Assembly (NCBI GenBank): GCA_028284625.1
Contig: JANQRH010000004.1
Span: 1 to 64,000, forward strand
Direction: 5' to 3'
Source of the DNA: Afifellaceae bacterium
GTDB taxonomy: Bacteria; Pseudomonadota; Alphaproteobacteria; Rhizobiales; Afifellaceae
DNA length: 64,000 nucleotides
Shown here: piece by piece, positions 1 to 8,768 of the stretch
Layout of the letters: each line of letters begins with the position of its first letter
Position numbering within the stretch: position 1 is the stretch's first letter
The notes under the pieces: generated by a model
Told to the model about the DNA's origin: nothing
The model's input: only the letters and a program-made list of their open reading frames with translations
The model's database searches: none
Program-made: the position numbers and the translations under genes

Positions 1-741
1 CGCGTTCAGCGCATCGCCCAGGAGATACATCGTAAAGGCATCGCCCGGCACACGCTCCGTCGCCAAACGACACGCCGAAATCGCTGAAGAAATGTCGACC
101 GCGTCCTCCATCTCCGACGTCAGGCGTTCGCATTCTGCCAGTAAGGTGTTGGCGTCGGCGATTTCCGGTTCGCCGCCGGCAACCGGTAAGGCGACCTTGA
201 ACGCCACCTCAAAGCTGCCGCTCTTGTCGGCGTTCTGGTCATGCACGGTGAAGACGGCTCGATACGAGCCCGGCCGAACGAAGGGGATGGCGAAGGTCAG
301 CGTCATGTAGAACTCACGCCGCCCCTCTGCGAGCGCCGTGTTGATGGAGAACACGTCCTTCGTGTCGGAGAGCACACGGCCGGCTGAATCCTGAAGCGCG
401 ATATCGGCCGTGAAGCCGATCGTTCCCGCCCCGTAGCCGAAGCCGATCGGCTCCACATAGACCGTCAGCGTATCGTCCGGCCGGAAAGGCAGATCGGCGC
501 GCCGCTCAAAAAGGCCGAACCCATCCGCCGATTGAATGATCGCCACGGTGCGGAATGCGAGCGGGCTGTCGAGCCAAGCAGCATCAACCGCGCCCTCCAG
601 CGCGCGAAGCGCTTCAACGGGCTTGCCGTCGGCCTGAAGCGCCTCCGCCTCGGCCGCCGCGTCAACCAGCGGGCCGGCGGCGGCGTATGTCGCACACGAC
701 AAAATCAGAAACGTCGCTAATCCTGCGGTTTTGATGGGCAT
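1..741 (-). CDS. Secreted protein of unknown function (3' end outside window)
   Basis: An uninterrupted reading frame of 247 codons runs leftward from an ATG at 741 off the window edge. A strong ribosome site (GGGGAGG) lies 5-11 bases upstream. The N-terminus is a signal peptide (hydrophobic LATFLILSCATYAAA, probable cleavage near residue 22), so the product should be exported. After it comes an Ala/Glu-rich helical stretch (EAEALQADGKPVEALRALE) resembling a single TPR-like repeat, then a beta-rich region. I do not recognise the family. A secreted caspase-like gene lies 2 kb away, but no functional link is shown. Confidence 0.8.
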   Translation of the reverse strand, partial: MPIKTAGLATFLILSCATYAAAGPLVDAAAEAEALQADGKPVEALRALEGAVDAAWLDSPLAFRTVAIIQSADGFGLFERRADLPFRPDDTLTVYVEPIGFGYGAGTIGFTADIALQDSAGRVLSDTKDVFSINTALAEGRREFYMTLTFAIPFVRPGSYRAVFTVHDQNADKSGSFEVAFKVALPVAGGEPEIADANTLLAECERLTSEMEDAVDISSAISACRLATERVPGDAFTMYLLGDALNA

Positions 742-961
742 GGCGACCTCCCCAGCAACCTGTCCCGATGGTTGCTATCGTGGTCGGAAGATGCGTCATG
801 CACAAGCCCACCTTACCAACTTGACTGATCCGCTCGCCCACAATGTCGGAGCGAGCAGCTCGCAAAAGTACGGCACATCGCTCTGCCTTCACAGTATTAC
901 GCACTATGTTATGCTTGAGCCATCAGAACAGCTGTCAACGGTCACAAGGGGGGAGCAAAGG

Positions 962-1570
962 ATGCACTTCGATCGGAAGCTCGTTCGTGACTCTTTCCTA
1001 CTCATAGCCTTGATGATGTCAGGCGTGGCGACGGCGCAGGCGCAGTCGATCCAGTTCACAGTCCGATTTGAAGGCAAATTGGACTGCTATCAGCCAAGTT
1101 GGATAAAGAACGTCCCCATCTCGGCCGACTTTGTCGGAGTCTTGAACCCGGACGGAAGTGCAAGTGCCCAGATGAAGCAGACTGCGGCGCGCGTGCTTTC
1201 GAGCACCGTGAACTTTGAGGGCAGCCTTGGCGGCACGCCGATGTCTGCGCCCGGCGGAACATCGGAAATTCGCGTCGCCGGAAAGCGTAGCCTTCGGCTG
1301 ACGTGGAACCTGCCAAACAACCAAATCATTACTCAGATCACCGTCGCGGGACAGTCCTGTTCGGCCAGCTTTGAGTCCAAGCTGAGGCCCGGCCAGAGCC
1401 AGCATACGCTCTACGCCCGTTCCAAGTTTTACTACTGCGACAGTCCGAGGATCACGAAGACAACGTGCCGCGTGGCGTCGGTCACCACAGGCACGGCTCC
1501 GCAAGTCGGTGTTTCAGATGGCGGTTGCTACAAGGAGCTGTCGAACGGCACGATCATCAAAGTCTGCTGA
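962..1570 (+). CDS. Secreted hypothetical protein with C-terminal cysteine motif
   Basis: 202 residues. The ATG at 962 is preferred over an upstream in-frame ATG at 731 because AAGGGGGGAG lies just before it and a signal peptide follows at once (SFLLIALMMSGVATAQAQ). The mature part is beta-rich with six or more cysteines, suggesting disulfides and a periplasmic or extracellular location. The last 15 residues (GGCYKELSNGTIIKVC) end on a cysteine and resemble the C-terminus of the convergent caspase-like protein (RCFEFNGQRICE). No family is recognised. The gene stands alone, convergent with its neighbour and 49 bases from it. Confidence 0.75.
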   Translation: MHFDRKLVRDSFLLIALMMSGVATAQAQSIQFTVRFEGKLDCYQPSWIKNVPISADFVGVLNPDGSASAQMKQTAARVLSSTVNFEGSLGGTPMSAPGGTSEIRVAGKRSLRLTWNLPNNQIITQITVAGQSCSASFESKLRPGQSQHTLYARSKFYYCDSPRITKTTCRVASVTTGTAPQVGVSDGGCYKELSNGTIIKVC

Positions 1571-1619
1571 GCAGGTAGAAGCATCAAACGCAGAAGCGGC
1601 TTGGCCGTTCAGCCATGGT

Positions 1620-2951
1620 CTATTCGCATATGCGTTGCCCGTTGAATTCGAAGCATCGCTGATTGCTCTGACTGCTCTGTCCCCCGGTCGATTGTGCGTT
1701 CGCGGCAGCCTTTGGTGTGTAGCAATTACCCTTTGACGAAAGCCGCTGGCCCGACGGACAGGATCTGAGAACACACCGGCCGTTCCTCACAACATGACGC
1801 ACAGAGCAAACAACCGGGCAAACACGCGAGGCCTTGAGCTCGCGTAGTTTCAGAAGCAGTTCGAAGTCCGGACCTGTCGAGGCGATGCGGACCGGCGTGT
1901 GCTTGAGGAATCGCTCAAACGCGCTCTGACTGCGCCGACCCCAGATGCCGTCCGGCGATCCCGGATCACAACCTAATCGCCTAAGTTCCTTTTGAACTTC
2001 TACGTTCAGTTCCCGGCCGGCAAGCGGCGCCACGACGTCCGGAATCTGGTCCGGCGTGACCGCTGCAACGACATCTTCGGCAGCGCCCTGGACCTCCGCA
2101 ACCGGTGGCTCAGCCGGTTCGGGCCGGAGAGCCTCAGCGCCTGATCCAGCGACAGGAGCGCTCGGCGCCGCTTCCACGACCGTCGCTGGGGCAAAGTAGA
2201 ACCGACCAAGCAAAGACGACGACGTCCAGGGAATCTGCCTCCGATTTGTCTCTTCATAAACTTGCAGGCGCACATCGGTCATCAAGCTTGGAAGGTCGAT
2301 CCCGGGGCGCTCGATATTGTCCAGCAACGCCTTCGTGAAAGGACTGTTGCGACCGCTCCCATCCAAGGCGATGCTGCCCGGCTCTGTTGCGAATGCCACA
2401 TAGGTCCCTTCTTTCCTGGCATCGATGTCGATCCGAGCCAGGCCGCGCCCCGCGCGCGTTGAGCGCCCGGACGCTAGAAGGGGAAGCGCCAGCGGATTGT
2501 CCCGGCAGGCATCGAGGAATATCAAAACTGTTTTGACCTCGCGCTCGATGTGCTTCAGCACAAAGCGTAAGGGTATTGTCTCAAAGTCGAGATCGCCCTC
2601 ATGCTCTATCCTTGCATCGATTGGCGCCAAGTAATTCACATCGTTAACCTGCAGCGCATGGCCGGCATAAAACAGCAGCCCGACATCGGCGTTGCGCAAC
2701 TTGTCTGCGAAGTCACGGATGATCCCGCGCATCTGGCGGCCAGTGAGATCAAGGCCGAGCACCACCTCAAACCCCAGTGACTCCAGCACCCGGCCGATAT
2801 CCCGGGCGTCGTTGTTTGGATTTTGCAGCGGAGTGGTGTTCTCATAATCGCTATTGCCGATTACGAGCGCGACGCGCCGCTCCTCAAGAGCTTCCGCAGA
2901 TTGCTGAAAAAGCAGAACGCAAGCAAATATTGCTGCAACGAACCCGCGCAC
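1620..2951 (-). CDS. Secreted caspase-like (peptidase C14) protein with PG-binding-like region
   Basis: 443 residues from a GTG at 2951 preceded by GGGGGAT. A signal peptide (residues 1-21) is followed by a caspase fold: RVALVIGNSDY opens the domain, the catalytic His is in FYAGH (H98) and the Cys in FLDACRDNP (C149), so the dyad is intact. A Pro/Ala-rich linker (about 255-310) leads to a segment resembling a peptidoglycan-binding domain (VQKELRRLGCDPGSPDGIWG, about 320-345), then a Cys-rich tail ending RCFEFNGQRICE. Rhizobial genomes encode many such metacaspase-like proteins; their substrates are mostly unknown. Export is inferred from the signal peptide, cell-wall association from the linker and binding-like region. 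Confidence 0.88.
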   Translation of the reverse strand: MRGFVAAIFACVLLFQQSAEALEERRVALVIGNSDYENTTPLQNPNNDARDIGRVLESLGFEVVLGLDLTGRQMRGIIRDFADKLRNADVGLLFYAGHALQVNDVNYLAPIDARIEHEGDLDFETIPLRFVLKHIEREVKTVLIFLDACRDNPLALPLLASGRSTRAGRGLARIDIDARKEGTYVAFATEPGSIALDGSGRNSPFTKALLDNIERPGIDLPSLMTDVRLQVYEETNRRQIPWTSSSLLGRFYFAPATVVEAAPSAPVAGSGAEALRPEPAEPPVAEVQGAAEDVVAAVTPDQIPDVVAPLAGRELNVEVQKELRRLGCDPGSPDGIWGRRSQSAFERFLKHTPVRIASTGPDFELLLKLRELKASRVCPVVCSVRHVVRNGRCVLRSCPSGQRLSSKGNCYTPKAAANAQSTGGQSSQSNQRCFEFNGQRICE

Positions 2952-3102
2952 GGAACCATCCCCCGTTGCGTGGTGAGGCTATCTCTTGATCACCCGATTG
3001 TATTGTGGCCGAGCCGGTGAGCATTATCAACACCGCGCCTCGAAGGTGACGCGACTCTGGTGGCCGTTCGCGTGATCCGCTCCAAGGCAGTGCGTGCGGA
3101 CC

Positions 3103-5208
3103 CTAACGGGTGAAGGACACCAGATTGCCGGCGTCGACATTGACGATGTTGCCGGTCGATTTCGCAGCGCGATCGGAGGCGAGGAAATAGATCGCTTCGG
3201 CCACATCCTCCGGAAAGACGGAGCGTTTCAGAAGCGAGCGCTTGCGGTAATGCTCTTCCAGCTCGTCCGGCTTCATGTTGTAGGCGGCGGCGCGCTGCTC
3301 GCGCCATTCGCCGGCCCAGATACGCGAGCCGCGCAGCACAGCATCGGGATTGACGACGTTGACGCGGATGCTGTGATCCGCCCCTTCCAGCGCCAGGCAG
3401 CGCGCCAGATGGATCTCCGCCGCCTTTGCCGTGCAATAGGCCGACGCGCCGGGCGAAGCGGCCAATCCGTTCTTGGAGGCGACAAACACAATCGCGCCGC
3501 CGAGCTTTTGCCGCTTCATCAGCCGGAAGGCCTCGCGCGACACCAGAAAATAGCCTGTCGCCAGGATGTCCATGTTGCGCTGCCATAGCGAAAGGTCGGT
3601 CGACTCAACCGGCGAGGCGGACGATATCCCGGCATTGGAGACCAGAATGTCGATCCCACCGTACTCGGCCGCCGCCTCCGCGAAGCAGTGCGCGACGGCC
3701 GCTTCATCGGTCACGTCGAGCGGGACGGCACGAACGACATCCTTGCCATAGACGTCCTGGAACTCCGCGCGCGTCGCTTCAAGCGCATCGGCATCGATAT
3801 CCGTCAGCACCACGCAGGCGCCTTCGCCGAGAAGACGGCGTGCGGTAGCGCCGCCAATGCCGCCGGCCGCGCCGGTGACGAGCGCCACCCGACCGGCGAG
3901 GCTCTTTGGCTTCGGCATGCGCTGCAGCTTGGCTTCCTCCAGAAGCCAATATTCGATGTTGAAGGCCTCTTGTTCCGGCAGCCCGAAATAGTCGGAGACG
4001 CTTGACGCGCCACGCATGACATTGATGGCGTTGACATAGAACTCACCGGCAATGCGCGCCGTTGCCTTGTCGCGGGCAAACGTGACCTGCCCGACGCCGG
4101 GCATGAGATAGACGACCGGATTGGGATCGCGCATGGCCGGTGAATCGGCGTGCTTGCAGCGCTCGTAGTAGGCCGCGTAGTCGCTGCGATAGGCGTCGAG
4201 TTGAGCGCCAAGATCGGCCACGGCCTGGTCGACACTTGCCGCACCCTTTTCGAGCGGAACGACGAGCGGCCAAATCTTGGTGCGCAGGAAATGATCCGGA
4301 CACGACGTGCCGAGCGCGGCAAGCTCTGTGACACGCGCTGACCCGACGAACTCCAGCACGGCGGATGAATCGTCGAAATGACCGACCTTGGATTCTCCAG
4401 CGCCGATGAGGCCGCGGATCTCCGGCATCAGCCGTGACGCGACGGCCCGGCGATCGGTCTCCGCGAGCGGCTCTACGCGCGCGCCGCCGAAGACGGGCTT
4501 GTCGCCGATCTCCTGTTCAAACCAGGCGATCGCCCTGTTGATGATGTCGAGGGTCAATGCGTAACAGGCCTTGGACGTATCCGCCCACGTGAAAAGACCG
4601 TGGCTTTCAAGCACACAGCCTTTCGCCTTCGGGTTCTCGCGGGCGAATTTTTCCAGCCACAAACCAAGCTCAAAACCCGGCCGCTTCCACGGCAGCCAGC
4701 CAATCTCCTCGCCATAGATCGTTTCCGTCAGCTCACGCGAGTTCTTCGACGCGGCAATCGCGATCAAGGCATCGGGATGTGTGTGGTCGACATGCGCATA
4801 AGGCAGATAGGCGTGAAGCGGAGTGTCGATGGAGGCGGCGCGCGGATTGAGGTTGAAGGTGGCGTGCGGCAGATAGCCGACCATCTCGTCCTCGTGCTCC
4901 AAGCCGCGATAAAGCCCCTTCAGTGCGTCGAGCTTGTCGACATAGAGCGTCGCGAAACCGTCGCGCCCCATGGAGCCGAGGTCGCCGCCCGACCCTTTCA
5001 CCCACAGGACCGTCGCCTCTTGCTGCGTCAGCGGATCGGTTTCCGTCACCTTGGCTGAGGTGTTGCCGCCGCCGAAATTCGTGACGCGCTTGTCGGCGCC
5101 GAGCAGGTTGGAGCGATAGAGGAGCAGCTCCGACTCACTCATTCCCGCGGATTGAGAATCGTCCCAGAGGCTCTCAATACGGCCGGCGGTCGGGCTTGTG
5201 TTCAGCAT
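3103..5208 (-). CDS. rhaD: Bifunctional rhamnulose-1-phosphate aldolase / lactaldehyde dehydrogenase
   Basis: 701 residues. The ATG at 5208 is chosen over the one at 5229 because GGGGAGG sits 6 bases upstream. Residues about 1-400 are a class II aldolase/adducin domain with the metal-binding His cluster (HAYLPYAHVDHTHPD). Residues about 420-701 are a short-chain dehydrogenase with nucleotide motif TGAAGGIGG and active-site YCTAK. The aldolase splits L-rhamnulose 1-phosphate into DHAP and L-lactaldehyde; the dehydrogenase half is thought to oxidise the aldehyde. It diverges from the rhaR-led operon over a 230-base control region. In Rhizobium leguminosarum rhaI follows rhaD; here the next gene is unrelated. 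Confidence 0.93.
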   Translation of the reverse strand: MLNTSPTAGRIESLWDDSQSAGMSESELLLYRSNLLGADKRVTNFGGGNTSAKVTETDPLTQQEATVLWVKGSGGDLGSMGRDGFATLYVDKLDALKGLYRGLEHEDEMVGYLPHATFNLNPRAASIDTPLHAYLPYAHVDHTHPDALIAIAASKNSRELTETIYGEEIGWLPWKRPGFELGLWLEKFARENPKAKGCVLESHGLFTWADTSKACYALTLDIINRAIAWFEQEIGDKPVFGGARVEPLAETDRRAVASRLMPEIRGLIGAGESKVGHFDDSSAVLEFVGSARVTELAALGTSCPDHFLRTKIWPLVVPLEKGAASVDQAVADLGAQLDAYRSDYAAYYERCKHADSPAMRDPNPVVYLMPGVGQVTFARDKATARIAGEFYVNAINVMRGASSVSDYFGLPEQEAFNIEYWLLEEAKLQRMPKPKSLAGRVALVTGAAGGIGGATARRLLGEGACVVLTDIDADALEATRAEFQDVYGKDVVRAVPLDVTDEAAVAHCFAEAAAEYGGIDILVSNAGISSASPVESTDLSLWQRNMDILATGYFLVSREAFRLMKRQKLGGAIVFVASKNGLAASPGASAYCTAKAAEIHLARCLALEGADHSIRVNVVNPDAVLRGSRIWAGEWREQRAAAYNMKPDELEEHYRKRSLLKRSVFPEDVAEAIYFLASDRAAKSTGNIVNVDAGNLVSFTR

Positions 5209-5287
5209 GAGATCCTCCCCGCGACGCATCGTCTTGCGCCCTCAATACGGCGGCCGGCTTGACAGGGCGCGCCGTCTCGGCCGTGAT

Positions 5288-5316
5288 CCTATCCCCCGCC
5301 AAACAGGGCATGTCAA
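5288..5316 (-). promoter_or_regulatory. Candidate rhaD promoter
   Basis: On the minus strand TTGACA (5311-5316) is followed after 17 bases by GATAGG (5288-5293). The -35 is consensus, the -10 weak, as expected for a regulated promoter. It lies 80 bases upstream of the rhaD start. Confidence 0.45.
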
Positions 5317-5328
5317 TCATGAACGATC

Positions 5329-5342
5329 ACATGCGCGCATGT
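5329..5342. promoter_or_regulatory. Perfect 14-bp palindrome between divergent rha promoters
   Basis: ACATGCGCGCATGT reads identically on both strands and lies between the two candidate promoters, 12 bases upstream of the rhaD -35 and 35 bases upstream of the rhaR -35. Its position suits a shared operator for RhaR or for a catabolite regulator; which protein binds cannot be told from the sequence. Confidence 0.4.
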
Positions 5343-5377
5343 TGCGATGCGATATGAATGAATTTGAGCGAAGTTGA

Positions 5378-5406
5378 TTGACAGGTGCGAAAGAAACCGC
5401 AATGGA
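5378..5406 (+). promoter_or_regulatory. Candidate rhaR operon promoter
   Basis: TTGACA (5378-5383) is followed after 17 bases by AATGGA (5401-5406), a consensus -35 with a poor -10, 32 bases before the rhaR ATG. The purine-rich GCGAAAGAAA in the spacer could be part of a DeoR-type operator. Confidence 0.4.
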
Positions 5407-5438
5407 TGCGGAAAAGAGAAGCAAGATGAGAGGGAGGC

Positions 5439-6242
5439 ATGCACGAGCGCGAGCGCCAAAAGCTCATCCTAAACGCTGTGCAGGAACGTCCGGTCGTGAC
5501 CGTGATGGAGCTCGTCGACATGACGGGCACATCGGAGGCGACGATCCGGCGTGATATCTCCGCGCTTCATCTTCAAGGCAAGTTGCGGCGTGTACGCGGC
5601 GGCGCCGAAGCGCTGCATCCGCCGCAATTCATCGGCATTGCCGGACGCCCCTTCAAGGTGGCTGAAGCCGTCAACATCGACGCCAAGCGCGCCATCGCCG
5701 AGAAGGCCGTGGAGCTCTGCGAGGACGGCGATTCCATCATCATAAATGGCGGCACAACCGCCTTTCAGATGGTGCACGCGCTCCCTGATAAGCGCCTGCA
5801 AGTGCTGACCAACTCGTACCCAATTGCCGAACATCTGGTCAAGCATTCGCGCAACACGGTGATGGTGCCCGGCGGCACCATCTATCGCGAGCAGGGCCTC
5901 ATCCTCAGTCCGCTCGACAACGACGTAACACAGAACTTCTACGCGCGCCGCATGTTCATGGGCGCACAAGGCGTCGGCCGCCTCGGCATCATGGAGCGCG
6001 ATCCGCAGCTGCTTCACAGCGAGCAGAAACTGATCGACCGCGCCGAAGAACTGATCGTGCTGGTGGATTCCTCAAAGTTCGCCCAGCGCTCAAGCCTGGT
6101 GGTCTGCGCGCTCGACCGGGTCGGCACCATCATCACCGATGACGGGATCAGCGACGAGGCTGCTACCATGCTCGATAAGGCGGGCGTGGCAGTGACGATT
6201 GCTGCAACGTCCGCGGCCGCACAAGGGGCTCAATCGGCATGA
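5439..6242 (+). CDS. rhaR: DeoR-family transcriptional regulator of rhamnose genes
   Basis: 267 residues, standard for the family. An N-terminal winged helix (residues 1-57; VTVMELVDMTGTSEATIRRD is the recognition region) precedes a sugar-phosphate-sensing DeoR C-terminal domain with the usual D-rich motifs (IINGGTTAF, LVDSSKF). The start follows GAGAGGGAGGC. The gene overlaps rhaT by four bases (ATGA), so they are translationally coupled. DeoR-family proteins usually repress until a phosphorylated sugar binds; in R. leguminosarum the equivalent gene, rhaR, heads the same transporter operon. The effector is inferred to be a rhamnose pathway intermediate. Confidence 0.88.
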   Translation: MHERERQKLILNAVQERPVVTVMELVDMTGTSEATIRRDISALHLQGKLRRVRGGAEALHPPQFIGIAGRPFKVAEAVNIDAKRAIAEKAVELCEDGDSIIINGGTTAFQMVHALPDKRLQVLTNSYPIAEHLVKHSRNTVMVPGGTIYREQGLILSPLDNDVTQNFYARRMFMGAQGVGRLGIMERDPQLLHSEQKLIDRAEELIVLVDSSKFAQRSSLVVCALDRVGTIITDDGISDEAATMLDKAGVAVTIAATSAAAQGAQSA

Positions 6243-7759
6243 GCGATCCGATTCTCAAGCTCGCCGGCATCTCCAAGTCGTTTCCCGGCGTACGTGCGCT
6301 CTCCGACATCACCTTCGACGTCCGCACCGCGGAAGTGCATGCGCTGCTTGGCGAAAACGGCGCCGGCAAATCCACGCTGATCAAGATCATGTCGGGCGTC
6401 TACCAGCCCGACGAGGGCGTCATGACGCTCGATGGCGGGACGGTTGCGTTCAACTCGCCGCAGGAGGCGCAGGACCGCGGCATCGCCACCATCTATCAGG
6501 AGCTGCTCCTGTTCCCCGAGCTCACCGTGGCGGAGAACATTTTTATGGGGCATGCGCCGAAGAACCGCTTCGGCGCGATCGACTGGAGCACCATGCGCGA
6601 GGAGGCACGCAAGCTCCTCGCCTCACTCGACATCCACGACCTCGACGTGACCTCAATGGTCGGCACACTGTCAGTCGGCAACCGGCAGCGCGTTGAGATC
6701 GCCAAGGCGCTCTCGCACAATGCCCGCATCCTCATCATGGATGAGCCGACCGCGGCGCTCACCGAGCACGACGTGGAGCGGCTCTTCGGCATCGTGCGCC
6801 TCTTGCGCTCGCGCGGTGTCGGAGTCGTCTATATCAGCCACCGGCTTGAGGAGGTCTTCCTGCTCGCCGATCGGGTGACCGTTCTGCGCGACGGCGAGTT
6901 CGTCGCCACCAAGCCAGTGAGCGAGACCGACCATGACGGCCTGATTGAGATGATGGTCGGGCGCCGGCTCGACGCGCTGTTCCCCAAGACAGAAGCGCCG
7001 CTTGGCGATGTCGTGCTGGAGCTTGAGAACGTCTCGCGCCAGCCGCTGACCAAGAATGTCAGCCTAAAACTCCGCGCCGGCGAGATTCTCGGTATCGCCG
7101 GACTCGTCGGCGCCGGGCGAAGCGAACTTGCCGAGGTCATCTTCGGGATGACGCCGGCGGAGAGCGGCACCATCCGAATTGACGGGAAGAACGTGAAGAT
7201 CGGCAGCCCGTCCGCGGCCAAGAAGCTTGGCATCGCCTACGTGCCGGAAGATCGCGGCCGCCAAGGGCTGGTGCGCCCCATGCGGCTGGCGGAGAACGTC
7301 TCACTCGCCAGCCTCGGCCGCATCTCGCAGGGCGGCTTCCTCAACCGACAGTCTGAGGCAACGCTCGCGCGCAAGAGCATCGACCAGTTCCGCGTCCGTG
7401 CCTCCGGCATCGACCAGATCGTCAGCAAGTTATCCGGCGGCAATCAACAGAAGATCGGCCTCTCCAAATGGCTCGCCACGGAGCCGCGCATCCTCATCAT
7501 GGATGAGCCGACACGCGGCATCGATGTCGGCGCCAAGGCGGAGATCCACCGCATGATGAGCGAGCTCGCCCAAGAGGGCATGGCCATCATCATGATCTCC
7601 AGCGAGCTGCCGGAAGTGCTGGGCATGAGCGACCGCATTCTCGTCATGCGCGGCGGGCGCGTCGTCGCCGAGGTCGACCGCGCCGACGCCACGCAGGAGA
7701 GCCTCGCCGCTTCGATGATGAGCGACGCAGCGGCGTCCATGGCCGTGGCGGCGGAATAG
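6239..7759 (+). CDS. rhaT: Rhamnose ABC transporter, duplicated ATP-binding subunit
   Basis: 506 residues, the usual size of RbsA/AraG-type ATPases with two fused nucleotide-binding domains. The first half has Walker A GENGAGKST (38-46), signature LSVGNRQRVEIAKAL and Walker B ILIMDEPTAAL. The second half has a degenerate P-loop (GLVGAGRSEL) but an intact signature LSGGNQQK and ILIMDEPTRGID. It energises sugar import from the inner face of the cytoplasmic membrane together with RhaP, RhaQ and RhaS. Rhamnose is assigned from the surrounding rhaD, rhaM and rhaK genes rather than from the ATPase itself. Here rhaT names the ATPase, not the proton symporter of E. coli. Confidence 0.92.
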   Translation: MSDPILKLAGISKSFPGVRALSDITFDVRTAEVHALLGENGAGKSTLIKIMSGVYQPDEGVMTLDGGTVAFNSPQEAQDRGIATIYQELLLFPELTVAENIFMGHAPKNRFGAIDWSTMREEARKLLASLDIHDLDVTSMVGTLSVGNRQRVEIAKALSHNARILIMDEPTAALTEHDVERLFGIVRLLRSRGVGVVYISHRLEEVFLLADRVTVLRDGEFVATKPVSETDHDGLIEMMVGRRLDALFPKTEAPLGDVVLELENVSRQPLTKNVSLKLRAGEILGIAGLVGAGRSELAEVIFGMTPAESGTIRIDGKNVKIGSPSAAKKLGIAYVPEDRGRQGLVRPMRLAENVSLASLGRISQGGFLNRQSEATLARKSIDQFRVRASGIDQIVSKLSGGNQQKIGLSKWLATEPRILIMDEPTRGIDVGAKAEIHRMMSELAQEGMAIIMISSELPEVLGMSDRILVMRGGRVVAEVDRADATQESLAASMMSDAAASMAVAAE

Positions 7760-8760
7760 TGGCGGCGCCGGAGGCCACGACCGCGCCCGCACCGACGCCG
7801 CGACGGCGGTGGGTGCCGCGCATTGCGCTCAGCCAGGAGCTGGTTCTGTTCCTCGCCATCGTTGCGCTCTTCGTCGTGGTCGGCGCCATCAATCCGCGTT
7901 TCGTCGCGGAGCGAAACCTGCAGTCGATCTTCCTGGGCAACGCCTACATCGCCGTCGCCGCCATCGGTATGTCGATGGTCATCATCTCCGGCAATATCGA
8001 CATTTCCGTCGGCTCGCTGATCGGTGTGCTGGCGACGGTGAGCGGCACGTTGGCGGTTGCCGGCGTGCCGATCATCCTCTCCTGGATCATCCCCGTCCTT
8101 CTGTCGATTGCCTTCACGACCACTATGGGCGCGATGGTCGCCTATCTCCGCATCCCATCCATTGTGGTCAGTCTGGGCTTCCTCTCCATCCTCAAAGGCG
8201 GGCTGATCGTCGCCACCGGCGGCGCCTGGATCAATGCGCTCCCGGATGGCTTTCAACTGGCGCAGATGAAGCCGCTCGGTATCCCGATGCCGATCTACTT
8301 CATGGTCATCTTGACCATCGCCGCGGCACTCTGGATGCGGCTTTCGGCGACCGGCCGCTCCATCTACGCGGTCGGCGGCAACGCGGAGGCCGCGCGGCTG
8401 TCGGGCATCAGCCGTGAGCGCACCGTCGTGAAAGTCTTCGCCATTCACGGCTTCTTCGTCGGCATCGCAGCACTGCTCTACGCAACACAGCTCGCCATCA
8501 TCCAATCGACCGTGCCGCCGAACCTGGAACTCACCATCATCACCGCATCGGTGGTCGGCGGCGTCAGCATTCTCGGCGGCACCGGCACGGTGGTGGGCTC
8601 CACGCTCGCCGCCGTGTTGCTCGCCGCCATCGGCTCCTCGCTGATCTTCATCAACGTCTCGCCCTATTGGCTTCGCGCCGTGCAGGGCGTGCTTATCTTG
8701 GTCACGGTGCTCGCCGATATGTGGCGACGCATGCGCCAAGCGCGCGGGCGCGGAAGGTAG
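7759..8760 (+). CDS. rhaP: Rhamnose ABC transporter permease 1
   Basis: 333 residues from a GTG at 7759 that shares its first base with the rhaT stop codon (TAGTG), giving tight coupling. The protein is hydrophobic with about eight to ten membrane segments and carries typical BPD_transp_2 features: GMSMVIISGNIDISVGS near residue 75 and the permease loop GNAEAARLSGI near residue 210. It is one of two homologous channel subunits of the RbsC type that pair in the inner membrane. A cytoplasmic N-terminal tail of about 25 residues rich in Pro and Arg precedes the first membrane segment. Confidence 0.9.
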   Translation: MAAPEATTAPAPTPRRRWVPRIALSQELVLFLAIVALFVVVGAINPRFVAERNLQSIFLGNAYIAVAAIGMSMVIISGNIDISVGSLIGVLATVSGTLAVAGVPIILSWIIPVLLSIAFTTTMGAMVAYLRIPSIVVSLGFLSILKGGLIVATGGAWINALPDGFQLAQMKPLGIPMPIYFMVILTIAAALWMRLSATGRSIYAVGGNAEAARLSGISRERTVVKVFAIHGFFVGIAALLYATQLAIIQSTVPPNLELTIITASVVGGVSILGGTGTVVGSTLAAVLLAAIGSSLIFINVSPYWLRAVQGVLILVTVLADMWRRMRQARGRGR

Positions 8761-8768
8761 GGCATGAC

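Noticed and set aside
7444-8739. 431-codon open frame antisense to rhaT and rhaP
   Set aside because: The translation is a low-complexity His/Asp/Arg-rich string, the usual mirror of a GC-rich membrane-protein gene, with no ribosome site.
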